24,106 bases of DNA from an uncultured Collinsella sp. Its GTDB lineage: Bacteria > Actinomycetota > Coriobacteriia > Coriobacteriales > Coriobacteriaceae. Position numbers and translations under genes: made by a program. This document shows, in pieces, positions 6,693-14,615 of the stretch (its first letter is position 1; each line of letters begins with the position of its first letter). The stretch is from positions 1 to 24,106 of the forward strand of contig CAADUS010000069.1 in the NCBI GenBank assembly GCA_900752275.1, in the 5' to 3' direction. Below the pieces are notes generated by a model. It did no database searches and was not told where the DNA came from. It saw nothing but the letters and a program-made list of their open reading frames with translations.

Positions 6693-8121
6693 CGCACAGG
6701 GGGATCGCGATGGTCGCCACCGCGCCGCCCGAGGGGCTGTTGGCGAGCGAGACGGAGCCCCCGTGGGCGCTCGCGGCCTCGGAGGCGGCGTGGAGGCCGA
6801 GCCCGTAGTGGCGGCCTCCGTCGCGCGAGGAGCGGGAGGAGTCGTCTGTGAAGAGACGCTCGCAGCCGCGTTCGAGGGCGGCGGGAGAGAAGCCCGGTCC
6901 GTCATCGGCTACCTCGATGACGAGGTGTCCGTCCGCGACGTCGCAGGAGACCGCCACGCGCGAGCGCGCGTGCTCGGCGGCGTTGGCCACGAGGTTCGCG
7001 GCGGCTCGCGCCAGGGCGGTTCGGTCGAGCGGGGCCTCGGGCGCGCCCGCGACAGCGGGGCCCGTGGCCGTGTCGAGCGTCACGCCTCGCGCCCGGGCGA
7101 TCTGGGCGGCCTCGGCGAGGACCTGTTCGCAGAGCTCGGCCGGCCGCATGGGGGCCTTCTCCGCCCCGCCGGACCTGCGCGAGGCCTCGATGAGCAGGCG
7201 CACGTAGCCGTCGAGCCTTTCGACACTGCCGGCTATGTCGCGCGCGGCGGCCGCGAGGTCGGCGTCTTTCTCGTCTTCCAGCTCCTCCGCCACGAAGTCG
7301 GCGTTGGCGCGCAGCACGGTGAGCGGCGTCTTGAGGTCGTGGGCGAGCGACGCTACCTGCTCGCGCTGCCCCCGCTCCGCGGCCCAGCGGGCCTCGAGCG
7401 AGTCGGCGAGGGAGGCCCGCATGGCGTCCATCGCGGCGAGGACGTCGTTCACCTCGCGCACGTTGGTGCTGCCGACCGCGAAGTCGAGCTCCCCCGCGCC
7501 GACGCGCCCCGCCGCCTCCGCGAGCGGCGCCATCTTGCGCGAGATCACGCGGCTCGCGCGGCGCGCCACGAGCGCGAGCGCGAGCGCGCTTCCCGCAGCG
7601 GCGCCGACGAGCATGAGGTTCTGCGGGTTGGGAAGCAGGCCGGCGAGGTCGCGCGAGACCCACTGCGGCAGGTACTCGCTGACGAGTGCGCAGGCCCCGC
7701 CGCCCTTGAGCGGGAACGCGGCGTAGGTGAGGCCCGAGCCCCCGCCCTCGATCTCCACTGTGCCCGGATCCGCGGCGAGTGCCGCACGGGCCATTTCCGT
7801 CGCGTCCTCGAGCCGCGTGCCCTCGAGGTCTGTCATCAGCACGTATCCGTCCTTGTTCAGGATGAGGTAGCGGTACGCCGTCGGCACGTCCTGCTGCCCG
7901 CAGACGCCGTCGCGTGCCAGGCCCTCCGCGACCTCGCGCGCATTGGCCGGCCCCCAGCTTGCCTCGTAGACGATGCCCGCGTCGATCGCCGCGGAGAGCG
8001 CCATGAACGAGGCGAGCCACGCCGTGGCGACCGCCGCGAACGCGTAGGCGAAGTAGCGCGCGATGACGAAGGAGAGCGGCATGCCCCCGCGACCTCGCGC
8101 CCCGGTCCTCAGAGCTGCCAC
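6685..8121 (-). CDS. Membrane sensor histidine kinase (HAMP-HisKA-HATPase)
   Basis: 478 aa from GTG 8121, or 465 aa from ATG 8082. The order is a transmembrane helix (about 18-46), an extracytoplasmic sensor of about 110 residues, a second helix (168-187), HAMP, HisKA with phosphoacceptor His261 (SLAHDLKTPL), N-box (NLVANAAEH, 376-384), G1 box (DDGPGF, 406-411) and a Gly-rich GRHYGLGLHAA. It would sense an envelope signal and phosphorylate the response regulator encoded just upstream in the operon. The GTG start overlaps the regulator by 13 bp with GGGG nearby; the ATG has GGGGG immediately ahead. The linkage to a lantibiotic-immunity type ABC transporter suggests a peptide-antibiotic sensor. 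Confidence 0.92.
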   Translation of the reverse strand: MAALRTGARGRGGMPLSFVIARYFAYAFAAVATAWLASFMALSAAIDAGIVYEASWGPANAREVAEGLARDGVCGQQDVPTAYRYLILNKDGYVLMTDLEGTRLEDATEMARAALAADPGTVEIEGGGSGLTYAAFPLKGGGACALVSEYLPQWVSRDLAGLLPNPQNLMLVGAAAGSALALALVARRASRVISRKMAPLAEAAGRVGAGELDFAVGSTNVREVNDVLAAMDAMRASLADSLEARWAAERGQREQVASLAHDLKTPLTVLRANADFVAEELEDEKDADLAAAARDIAGSVERLDGYVRLLIEASRRSGGAEKAPMRPAELCEQVLAEAAQIARARGVTLDTATGPAVAGAPEAPLDRTALARAAANLVANAAEHARSRVAVSCDVADGHLVIEVADDGPGFSPAALERGCERLFTDDSSRSSRDGGRHYGLGLHAASEAASAHGGSVSLANSPSGGAVATIAIPLCGA

Positions 8122-8771
8122 TTGTACCCCATCCCCCAGACGGTCGCGATCGGGTCGACGCCGGCCTCGGAGAGTTTCCTCCGGGTGCGGCTGACCTGCA
8201 TGGATATGGCCGCGTCGTCGGCGTCGCTCTCCCAGCCGAGCACTGCCTCGCGGATCTGCGCGCGGCTCATGACCTGCCCGGGGTGGCGGGCGAGGTACTC
8301 GCAGATGGCGTACTCGGTGGGCGTGAGCGGCACGGCCTCGCCGCCCACGGCGAGGCCGCGCGCCCCGAGGTCGATCCGCACCTCCCCGAAGGAGAGGGCG
8401 TGCGAGCGCGGCCGGCGCTCACGGCGTAGATGGGCCGCGACCTTGGCGCGCAGCTCCGCGGCCCCGAAGGGCTTGCGGACGTAGTCGTCGGCGCCCAGGC
8501 CGTAGCCGGCCACGGCGTCCTCTTCGGCCACGCGCGCGGTCAGGAAGATGATGGGCCCGTCGAAGTCCGGGCGGATCTGCCGCACGAGCTCGAAGCCGTC
8601 GAGCCCCGGCATCATGACGTCGCAGAGCACGAGGTCGAAGCGCGAGAGGTCCATCCCCGGGACCGCCGTCGGGTCCGCTGCCTTGACGACCTCATGGCCG
8701 TCGCGGCCGAGGACGCGCGCGAGCGCGTCGAGGATCGCCCGCTCATCATCCACTGCCAGTATCCTCGCCAT
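8109..8771 (-). CDS. OmpR/PhoB-type response regulator
   Basis: 220 aa, standard length. The receiver domain carries the acidic pair Asp8/Asp9, phosphoacceptor Asp51 (LCDVMMPGLDG), Thr78 and Lys100; a C-terminal winged helix follows (LTPTEYAICEYLARHPGQVMSRAQI). It is a cytosolic DNA-binding regulator activated by the downstream kinase. GGAGGT sits 5 nt before the ATG. It overlaps the 64-aa gene upstream by 26 bp and the kinase downstream by up to 13 bp, so the cluster is translated as a unit. Its most likely target is its own operon promoter near 11250-11400. Confidence 0.95.
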   Translation of the reverse strand: MARILAVDDERAILDALARVLGRDGHEVVKAADPTAVPGMDLSRFDLVLCDVMMPGLDGFELVRQIRPDFDGPIIFLTARVAEEDAVAGYGLGADDYVRKPFGAAELRAKVAAHLRRERRPRSHALSFGEVRIDLGARGLAVGGEAVPLTPTEYAICEYLARHPGQVMSRAQIREAVLGWESDADDAAISMQVSRTRRKLSEAGVDPIATVWGMGYKWQL

Positions 8772-8940
8772 GTTCGACCTCCTGAAACTCCCGTCGGCAT
8801 TGTACTTGCGCCGCGCTCAGCGGTCCAGAGCCCCGCGCGCAGCGCCGACCCCCCCAGCCGGCGTCGAGCAGGGCATTCCCGCCCAGGACGAGCGCTGCGG
8901 AGAGGAGGGCGAGCACGGCGGCGAGCGGCTTCCTACTCAT
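8746..8940 (-). CDS. Small single-span membrane peptide in the ABC/two-component operon
   Basis: 64 aa; not a family I recognise. Residues 5-25 (PLAAVLALLSAALVLGGNALL) form one hydrophobic segment after a basic start, followed by a charged, Arg/Glu-rich tail; a signal peptide or a membrane anchor would both fit. Evidence that it is real: GGGAGG stands 4 nt before the ATG, the start overlaps the permease stop by 8 bp, and the end overlaps the response regulator start by 26 bp, so all three are tightly coupled. By position it may be an accessory subunit of the transporter or a signalling peptide linking the transporter to the kinase. Confidence 0.6.
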   Translation of the reverse strand: MSRKPLAAVLALLSAALVLGGNALLDAGWGGRRCARGSGPLSAAQVQCRREFQEVEHGEDTGSG

Positions 8941-9748
8941 CTGCCCTCCCGTCCTCGAAGCGGCAGAACCAGGCCAGAAGGACGGCGGCGGCTGCCAGGG
9001 TGAGCACGAGGCCAGCGAGCGCAGTCGTGAGGAGAGGGCCCGCCGCGCGTGCGGCGTCGATGAAGGCCTCCACCCCGAGCGACCCCAGGCGCGCGGGCCA
9101 GGCGAGCGGCACCCAGCTCAGGGGCGTCGCCAGGGCACCGGTGAGCTCGCCGGTCATGAGGCCGTGCGCAAGTCCGCCCACTGAGAAGAACGCGAGGAGC
9201 ATCCCCGCCGCGCCGGCGCCGATGGCGGCGTTGCGGCCGAGGCGCAGGGCCACGCCGAGCCCCAGCGCGTAGAGGGGCAGGCTGCCCAGCACGATGCCCG
9301 CCCAGGTGACCGCAAGCGGAGCGGGCCCGAGCGGCAGGCGCCCGGCGACGGCGAGCACGGCCCCGAACACGCCGATCGCCACGGCCAGCGCGCCCGCGCC
9401 GAACGCCGCAAGGGCAAGCAGCTTCGCCGCGACGGCGCGCCCGCGCGAGGGGACCGCCGTGAGGTTGGCGAGGCGCCCGGCAGCGCGCTCCTCGTCCACG
9501 GCGAGCCCGCAGACGATGGCGGACATGAGCGGCATGAGGGCGCCGAGGAACTGGGCGTAGGCGTCCGCGCCCAGCGCCGGGTCCCATCGGGTTACGGAGA
9601 AGTACTCGCCGCAGGCAAGACCGGCTGCCAGGCCGCAGACGAGGTGCACCACTGCGAGCGGGGAGCGCGCCAGGCGCAGGGCCTCGGAGAGCAGGGCCCG
9701 CGAGAGAGTCATGCGCGGCGTCGGGTCGGAGAGTCGTGTCACGGCCAT
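8933..9748 (-). CDS. ABC-2 permease, lantibiotic-immunity type (second subunit)
   Basis: 271 aa from ATG 9748. The sequence is very hydrophobic, with about six transmembrane segments (for example AVVHLVCGLAAGLACG and LLALAAFGAGALAVAIGVFGA), and carries the cytoplasmic EERAAGRLANLTAVPSRG loop typical of the MutG/EpiG/LanG permease group. It is expected to pair with the upstream permease and the ATPase to expel peptide antibiotics from the membrane. A longer open frame reaches 10366 but would run through the other permease, so the TGATG overlap with that gene decides the start. GAGG stands 4-6 nt upstream. Confidence 0.85.
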   Translation of the reverse strand: MAVTRLSDPTPRMTLSRALLSEALRLARSPLAVVHLVCGLAAGLACGEYFSVTRWDPALGADAYAQFLGALMPLMSAIVCGLAVDEERAAGRLANLTAVPSRGRAVAAKLLALAAFGAGALAVAIGVFGAVLAVAGRLPLGPAPLAVTWAGIVLGSLPLYALGLGVALRLGRNAAIGAGAAGMLLAFFSVGGLAHGLMTGELTGALATPLSWVPLAWPARLGSLGVEAFIDAARAAGPLLTTALAGLVLTLAAAAVLLAWFCRFEDGRADE

Positions 9749-10514
9749 CACCTCTCCTCGGAGCGCGCGAACCAGGCCGCGCCCGCCGCCGTGAGCGCGG
9801 CGAACGCGAGCGCGCAGACCGCAAGGCCCGCCAGCGTGAGCATGCCGTCCGCCGCGAGCGCCCCGCCGAGCGCCATGTCCGCCGCGAGTGGCTCGCCGCT
9901 CGGCAGCACGGGGATGAAGCTCGTGGGGATGACCATGCTCGCCGACGGCGGAAAGAGCTGCGGCAGCGGCATCAGCGACCAGGCGAACCCACCCACGAGC
10001 TGCGCGGCGAGCGGGCAGAAGATGCCCGCGAGCATGCCGAGCCGCGCCGTGAGGAAGAGCCCTGCGGGGATCATCCACGCCGCGGTCACCGTGTTGGCGA
10101 GCGCGCAGAGGAGCATCGTGAGCGTGCCCGCGGCCGTGAGACCCTGGGAGGAGAACGCCGAGCCCGCGAGGTAGATGCCGAAGACCACGAGGTTCGAGAG
10201 CGCGCAGAGCGCGAGGCACCAGAGCGCCTTGGCCCACCAGGCACGCCCGAGCGGGAAGCCCAGGCCCAGAAGCCCCCGCATCCGCGTGCGCGCGTCCGCC
10301 CGCGCGACGCAAGCCACCACGAGCGAGAGAGCCACGGGCAGGAAGAGCGCGTACCAGTAGTTCCACGCGCTGAAGATCTGCACGCCCCGGTAGGGCATCG
10401 CGCCGAGCAGCGGCATCGGCAGCGCCATGAGCACGGCCAGGCGAACCGGTGCCGCGTGGCGCGACTTCAGGGCCTCGGCGCGCAGGCCCGCGAGCAGGCC
10501 GCCCTTCTCGCCCG

Positions 10515-10518
<4 letters not shown>
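9748..10518 (-). CDS. ABC-2 permease, lantibiotic-immunity type (first subunit)
   Basis: 256 aa with about six transmembrane helices. The N-terminal amphipathic LLAGLRAEALKSRHA, the aromatic NYWYALFLPVALSLVVA, and the FGIYLAGSAF and SMVIPTSFIPVLPSGEPL segments resemble the MutE/EpiE/LanE permeases. It is an inner-membrane subunit working with the ATPase and the second permease. Its ATG overlaps the ATPase stop by 4 bp and its stop shares a base with the next start, so the three subunits should be made in fixed ratio. Family assignment rests on the operon pattern plus these segments. Confidence 0.87.
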
Positions 10519-11243
<725 letters not shown>

Positions 11244-11311
11244 GGGTTCGTCCCTTCTCTTCCGGGCGCGCGGGCCGAGTCGCCGTGTCCGCGCGCCTTA
11301 CCTTTCGGGTT

Positions 11312-11325
11312 CACCATCCATGGTG
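11312..11325. promoter_or_regulatory. Palindrome upstream of the ABC operon
   Basis: CACCAT-CC-ATGGTG is a perfect 6-bp inverted repeat with a 2-bp centre, about 70 bp before the ATPase start. Candidate operator for the response regulator or another repressor. Confidence 0.35.
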
Positions 11326-11409
11326 GGGCGCGTTTCTAACGAAGCTGTAACGGCCGTTGGGCTCTTTTGGTGACAGCCCTTCTCGACCCGCACGCCACTC
11401 ATGGTATGT

Positions 11410-11421
11410 TTATCGCGATAA
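11410..11421. promoter_or_regulatory. Palindromic candidate TetR operator
   Basis: TTATCGCGATAA is a perfect 12-bp palindrome (outer bases GTT/AAC nearly extend it) placed 17 bp before the truncated tetR start and upstream of the divergent ABC operon. This is the expected position for an autoregulatory TetR-family site. Confidence 0.45.
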
Positions 11422-11438
11422 CAAGGACGGAGGTGCCC

Positions 11439-11540
11439 GTGGCACGCAATAAGTACCCGGAGGAGACGGTCGAGAAGATCCTCGACGTTGCCGAGCGGCT
11501 CTTCGTGGAGTGCGGCTACGAGCACACCACGATGATCTGA
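11439..11540 (+). pseudogene. Truncated TetR-family regulator (N-terminal 33 aa)
   Basis: From GTG 11439, with GGAGG 5 nt upstream, the frame reads a classic TetR helix-turn-helix opening (EETVEKILDVAERLFVECGYEHTTM) and then stops at 11538. The recognition helix and the whole ligand domain are missing. A family member normally has about 190 residues. From 11539 the sequence belongs to an unrelated HsdS relic in another frame, so this is a deletion or insertion junction. It was probably the divergent repressor of the ABC operon; without it that operon should depend on the two-component system alone. Confidence 0.75.
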
Positions 11541-11757
11541 AGGGCAATACGCTAAATCGAAAAAGGCAAACCCTGGAGACGTGATTTTTGCCATAACGAG
11601 CGAGAATATCGAAGATGACTGCACACCATTGGCGTGGGAAGGCGAACAGCCGGTTGCAATCAGCGGACACTCTTGCGCGTATGCGACCGAAAGCATTATC
11701 CCGAGATACCTAGCATATTTAATCAGGGCTGCCAGTGACAGCGTGAGGGCAATCTAG
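11539..11757 (+). pseudogene. Type I restriction specificity subunit (HsdS) fragment
   Basis: A 72-codon open stretch with no start codon reads KANPGDVIFAITSENIEDD, then AISGHSCAYATESIIPRYLAYLIRA, then stop. This is the conserved end of an HsdS target-recognition domain (GD-[IV]-[LIF]-FA-[IT] plus a final LAYLIR-like helix). Only about a sixth of an HsdS is left and no hsdM or hsdR is present. It begins exactly where the TetR fragment ends. It may mark a former island end, possibly connected with the Rlo genes now 8 kb away, but no sequence links them. Confidence 0.65.
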
Positions 11758-11838
11758 GGGTGGCGGTTCTGCCCGCTGCCGTCCCGTGCTGATTCTGGCT
11801 TGCGAGGCGATTCTGCTATCCTGCGAGTTGAAAAGGTT

Positions 11839-11894
11839 CCACCCCGGCGACAAGAGCCCCCCGCTCTTCCGCGAACAGCGGATAGTCGGGGTGG
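11839..11894. other. Three-way-junction palindromic element
   Basis: Closing arms CCACCCCG (11839-11846) and CGGGGTGG (11887-11894) enclose two adjacent hairpins, AAGAGC-CCCCC-GCTCTT and TCCGC-GAACA-GCGGA. The result is a compact multibranched fold that can form on either strand. T-rich runs follow on both strands, CTTTTT about 25 nt away on plus and CCTTTTC on minus. I cannot match it to a known riboswitch or ribozyme; a bidirectional terminator or recombination-site remnant are alternatives. Confidence 0.45.
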
Positions 11895-11974
11895 TCGTTT
11901 GTTGGTAGTGCTTTTTGAACGATAAGGTTACCGTGATAATCAAACGGTTGACTGCCGTTGCCTAAGCAGTCTTG

Positions 11975-12442
11975 TCATATCGTTGCCGCGGTCCCCGGCG
12001 CAGTGCGCAGCTCCTGCCGAATCTTCCGAAAGCGTTCCGGGACTTCGGCAAGGTCCATCTTCTGCGGGGCATCGACCGTACCCGCTTCCCTCGCCGTTTC
12101 GTAATACCAACACTTGTAATCCACCATCTCCATGGCGTGCTGCAATTCCGCCATCTTCTGTTTCAGAGCTTCTTGTTGGCGCCGGAACATGGCAAGGCGC
12201 AAATCGATGGTGTCGTCTCCTTGCAGCGCCATCTCGATGTACTGCCGGATGTCCTTGATGGACATCCCGGCTTTCTTCATGCAGCCGATCACCTGCAGCC
12301 ATTCGATATCCGATTCCCGGAACATGCGAATGCCACCGGAGGAGCGCTCCACGAAGGGTAGCAGCCCCTCCTTGTCGTAGTAGCGCAAGGTGGACGCCGC
12401 AACCCCCAGCAGCTTCGCCATTTCCCCCACCGTATAGACCAT
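11975..12442 (-). CDS. MerR-family transcriptional regulator
   Basis: 155 aa from ATG 12442, which has GGAGGGG 7-8 nt upstream; a longer frame to 12496 would run through the operator. The N-terminal winged helix is canonical (YTVGEMAKLLGVAASTLRYYDKEGLLPFVERSSGGIRMF), followed by the coiled-coil dimerisation helix (about residues 75-115) and a variable C-terminal effector region containing DYKCWYYETAREAGT. It is of the common stand-alone type that binds a palindrome between widely spaced -35 and -10 boxes. Exactly such a promoter lies divergently at 12476-12506. The divergent target is now only a chimeric stub. Confidence 0.92.
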   Translation of the reverse strand: MVYTVGEMAKLLGVAASTLRYYDKEGLLPFVERSSGGIRMFRESDIEWLQVIGCMKKAGMSIKDIRQYIEMALQGDDTIDLRLAMFRRQQEALKQKMAELQHAMEMVDYKCWYYETAREAGTVDAPQKMDLAEVPERFRKIRQELRTAPGTAATI

Positions 12443-12475
12443 CTGAAAACCCCTCCGAATTATTCCAGAACACCC

Positions 12476-12506
12476 TTGACTTGAAGTTAACTTCAAGTTC
12501 TAGGAT
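12476..12506 (+). promoter_or_regulatory. MerR-type promoter with 19-bp spacer and operator
   Basis: TTGACT (12476-12481) and TAGGAT (12501-12506) are separated by exactly 19 bp, the long spacer that MerR activators need to twist. The spacer is filled by the perfect 20-bp palindrome ACTTGAAGTTAACTTCAAGT (12479-12498). It fires rightwards, away from the MerR gene and toward the chimeric ORF and the nucleoside operon. Confidence 0.85.
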
Positions 12507-12522
12507 GCACATGAAGTTCAAA

Positions 12523-12536
12523 GGAAGCATGCTTCC
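12523..12536 (+). repeat. 14-bp palindrome in the leader
   Basis: GGAAGCATGCTTCC, a perfect palindrome downstream of the MerR-type promoter and about 40 bp before the chimeric start. Possible second operator or leader hairpin. Confidence 0.35.
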
Positions 12537-12575
12537 AAACAGAATGTTTGTCAATCATAAGGAGGGGAATCGAAC

Positions 12576-12665
12576 GTGAACAGGCCGTATGTTTTCTGCC
12601 ACATGATGTGCGCTTTGGACGAGGCAAGGGTCGTTGCGTTCATTGAGGCGGCGAAGAATGCCTAG
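12576..12665 (+). pseudogene. Chimeric stub: RibD-C/DHFR-like N-terminus joined to an unknown gene tail
   Basis: From GTG 12576, with AAGGAGGGG upstream, 29 codons. The first residues NRPYVFCHMMCALD match the opening of dihydrofolate-reductase-like (RibD C-terminal) proteins, where SLDGKI would normally follow. The sequence then switches to EARVVAFIEAAKNA and stops, with the stop overlapping the PfkB start by 8 bp, as expected for the last codons of the gene once upstream in the operon. The join lies near 12618. No activity is expected, but translation through it could couple to the kinase gene. Confidence 0.6.
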
Positions 12666-13619
12666 GGTCGTCGTTGCGGGTGACGCGAACGTGGATATCG
12701 TCGTTCAGTTTCCTCGGTTTATCGATACGGAGCGGCGCGAAGTTGCCTGGCCGAGTCCTCAGGTATTCGGTGGCGGAACGTCATCCAATACCGCCGCAGC
12801 ATTGGGTCGCCTGGGCGTGAAATGCGACTTTGTCGGAACTGTGGGTGACGATCCTAATGGGAGGTTCGCTGCTGATGATCTTGAGGCCTCTGGAGTGGAT
12901 GTGTCCGGTTTAGCTCGGGATGCCTCTCTCAATACCGTTGGGGTATTTGCCTTTGTCGACGAGGCGGGTGAGCGTTATCTCTGGGGCTGGCCCCGCGAGA
13001 ACCAGTCGTTCAAGGTCATTGATCAGAAGAAAGTCGATTTTGACCGTCTCAGGTCAGCAGACTGGTTCCACTCCTCTGGTATGTCCCTTGTCTACGATAC
13101 GAGCGCGCGCTCAACGATAGTCAAGATGTATAGGGAGGCACACTTCGCGGGCGTTCCCACTTCTCTTGACCTTAATCTGCGGGTTGATGACGGCGCACTC
13201 GACCCTGATTTTGAATCTGCGCTTCGAGAGATTCTTCCTGATGTCGATTTTGTTTTGGGGTCTGGTCCCGATGAGTACTCCTATCTCGGCGAAGGAGGAT
13301 GGCGCGAGAACGCGGAGAAGCTAGCGTCAGATGGTCGGGTAGTCGTTGTCCGCGACGGAGCAAACGGTTCCTTGGCGGTCTGCGATGGAAAGTCAATTGA
13401 AGCCCCCGCTTTTCGAGTGAACGTCGTTGACACTGTCGGCGCTGGGGACGTTTTTAATGCGGGCTTCATCTATTCCCTGGTTTTCGGGGGGGGTCTCTCA
13501 AGGATGCTTTAGTCTTCGGAAATGCTGCCGCAGGCTATTCGGTGGGGCGCGCCGGCGCTCGTAACACCCCTACAACAGAGGAGCTTCGCCAATTTATTGG
13601 TTCACATCGGCTTGATTAA
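12658..13619 (+). pseudogene. PfkB-family sugar kinase, frameshifted at a G8 run
   Basis: As written the frame ends at 13512 (284 aa from ATG 12658). The motifs are all present: DANVDIVVQ, GGGTSSNTAAALGRLG and the catalytic VDTVGAGDVFNAGF. The last bases read a run of eight G (13486-13493) followed by an early stop. With one more G (or two fewer) the frame continues SLKDALVFGNAAAGYSVGRAGARNT and reaches TAA at 13617-13619, giving about 320 aa, the usual PfkB length. The ATP-site helix lost by the shift (NAAAGYSVGRAG) normally closes the nucleotide pocket, so the shifted product is probably weak or dead. This could be a sequencing error, a real mutation or a phase-variable tract. Substrate is unknown; a ribose- or nucleoside-derived sugar is likely from context. 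Confidence 0.8.
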
Positions 13620-13634
13620 GTAAGGAGCAATGCA

Positions 13635-14615
13635 ATGGCAAGGAAGAAAGTAATTCTCGACTGCGATCCTGGTCACGACGATGCGTTTGCGATGATGCTG
13701 GCCGTTCAGCATCTCGATGTGCTTGGCGTAACTACTATCGGCGGCAACTGCACTCTTGATAATGTCACCAAGAATGCCATTAAGGTCCTAGAGGTGCTCG
13801 GCAAAGCAGATGAGATTGGCGTCTACCGTGGGCATAGTCGCCCGCTGGCGGTGCCGCTCGTGACTGCTCCTCAGTTCCATGGCGAGACTGGCCTTGATGG
13901 CCCCGTTGTTCCAGAGCCCGTCCATCAGGCACGAGATCAGCATGCCGTCGATTTTATTGTCGATACCGTTATGGCAAACGAGGGTGTCACGATTATTGCA
14001 ACTGGCCCGCTTACCAATATCGCGGCGGCGCTCAATCGCGAGCCGCTCATTGCGGATCGCGTCGAAGAGATTTGCATCATGGGCGGATCGGTCACATTCG
14101 GGAACTGGACGCCAGCCGCGGAATTCAATATCTACGTTGATCCTGAGGCGGCATATAGGGTTTTCAATTGCGGTGCGCATATAAAGATGACGGGAATCAA
14201 CCTCACCAGGCAATGTTGTATCGGAATTGAGCACATGAAGAAGTTTCGCGAGATTGGGACGAAAGCTGCAAACTTTGCCGCCGACCTCACCGACTTCTTC
14301 ATACAGCAGGACATCAAGTGCGGTGAGCCTCCGATTGCATGCATGCACGATGCCTGTGCCGCCGCCTGGATTATTGACCCGTCTTTGATCGTGGCTGCGC
14401 CCATGCATATCGATGTCGAGCTCAATGGGTCGCTAACACGTGGAATGACCGTTTGTGATTACCGTCACTTGCGCGGCGTGAATCCCAAGGTTGACATAGA
14501 GCGCGAGGCGCAGATGTCTTATCGCGGAGAGGAACCTAACGCGGAGGGTGCCCTTGAGCTTGATTTCCCGGGGTTCATGGACCTTCTCTACCAGACTCTT
14601 TCCGACTATGACTAG
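13635..14615 (+). CDS. Nucleoside hydrolase (IunH/RihA-type)
   Basis: 326 aa. It cleaves the N-glycosidic bond of ribonucleosides to free base and ribose in the cytosol. The calcium-binding signature DCDPGHDDA (9-17), TGPLTNIA, MGGSVTFGN with AEFNIYVDPEAA, and a late HDACAAAW are all present, and the length is normal. The ATG is preceded by TAAGGAGC at 5-6 nt. It lies 15 bp after the restored end of the PfkB gene and overlaps the next gene by one base. Purine or pyrimidine preference cannot be read with confidence. Confidence 0.94.
   Translation: MARKKVILDCDPGHDDAFAMMLAVQHLDVLGVTTIGGNCTLDNVTKNAIKVLEVLGKADEIGVYRGHSRPLAVPLVTAPQFHGETGLDGPVVPEPVHQARDQHAVDFIVDTVMANEGVTIIATGPLTNIAAALNREPLIADRVEEICIMGGSVTFGNWTPAAEFNIYVDPEAAYRVFNCGAHIKMTGINLTRQCCIGIEHMKKFREIGTKAANFAADLTDFFIQQDIKCGEPPIACMHDACAAAWIIDPSLIVAAPMHIDVELNGSLTRGMTVCDYRHLRGVNPKVDIEREAQMSYRGEEPNAEGALELDFPGFMDLLYQTLSDYD

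Noticed and set aside
6763..8484. A 573-codon plus-strand frame opposite the histidine kinase and response regulator
   Set aside because: Both minus-strand genes have full family motifs; the plus frame has none.
8933..10366. Long 477-codon version of the second permease
   Set aside because: Its N-terminal 206 residues are arginine-rich out-of-frame translation of the first permease; the TGATG overlap fixes the true start at 9748.
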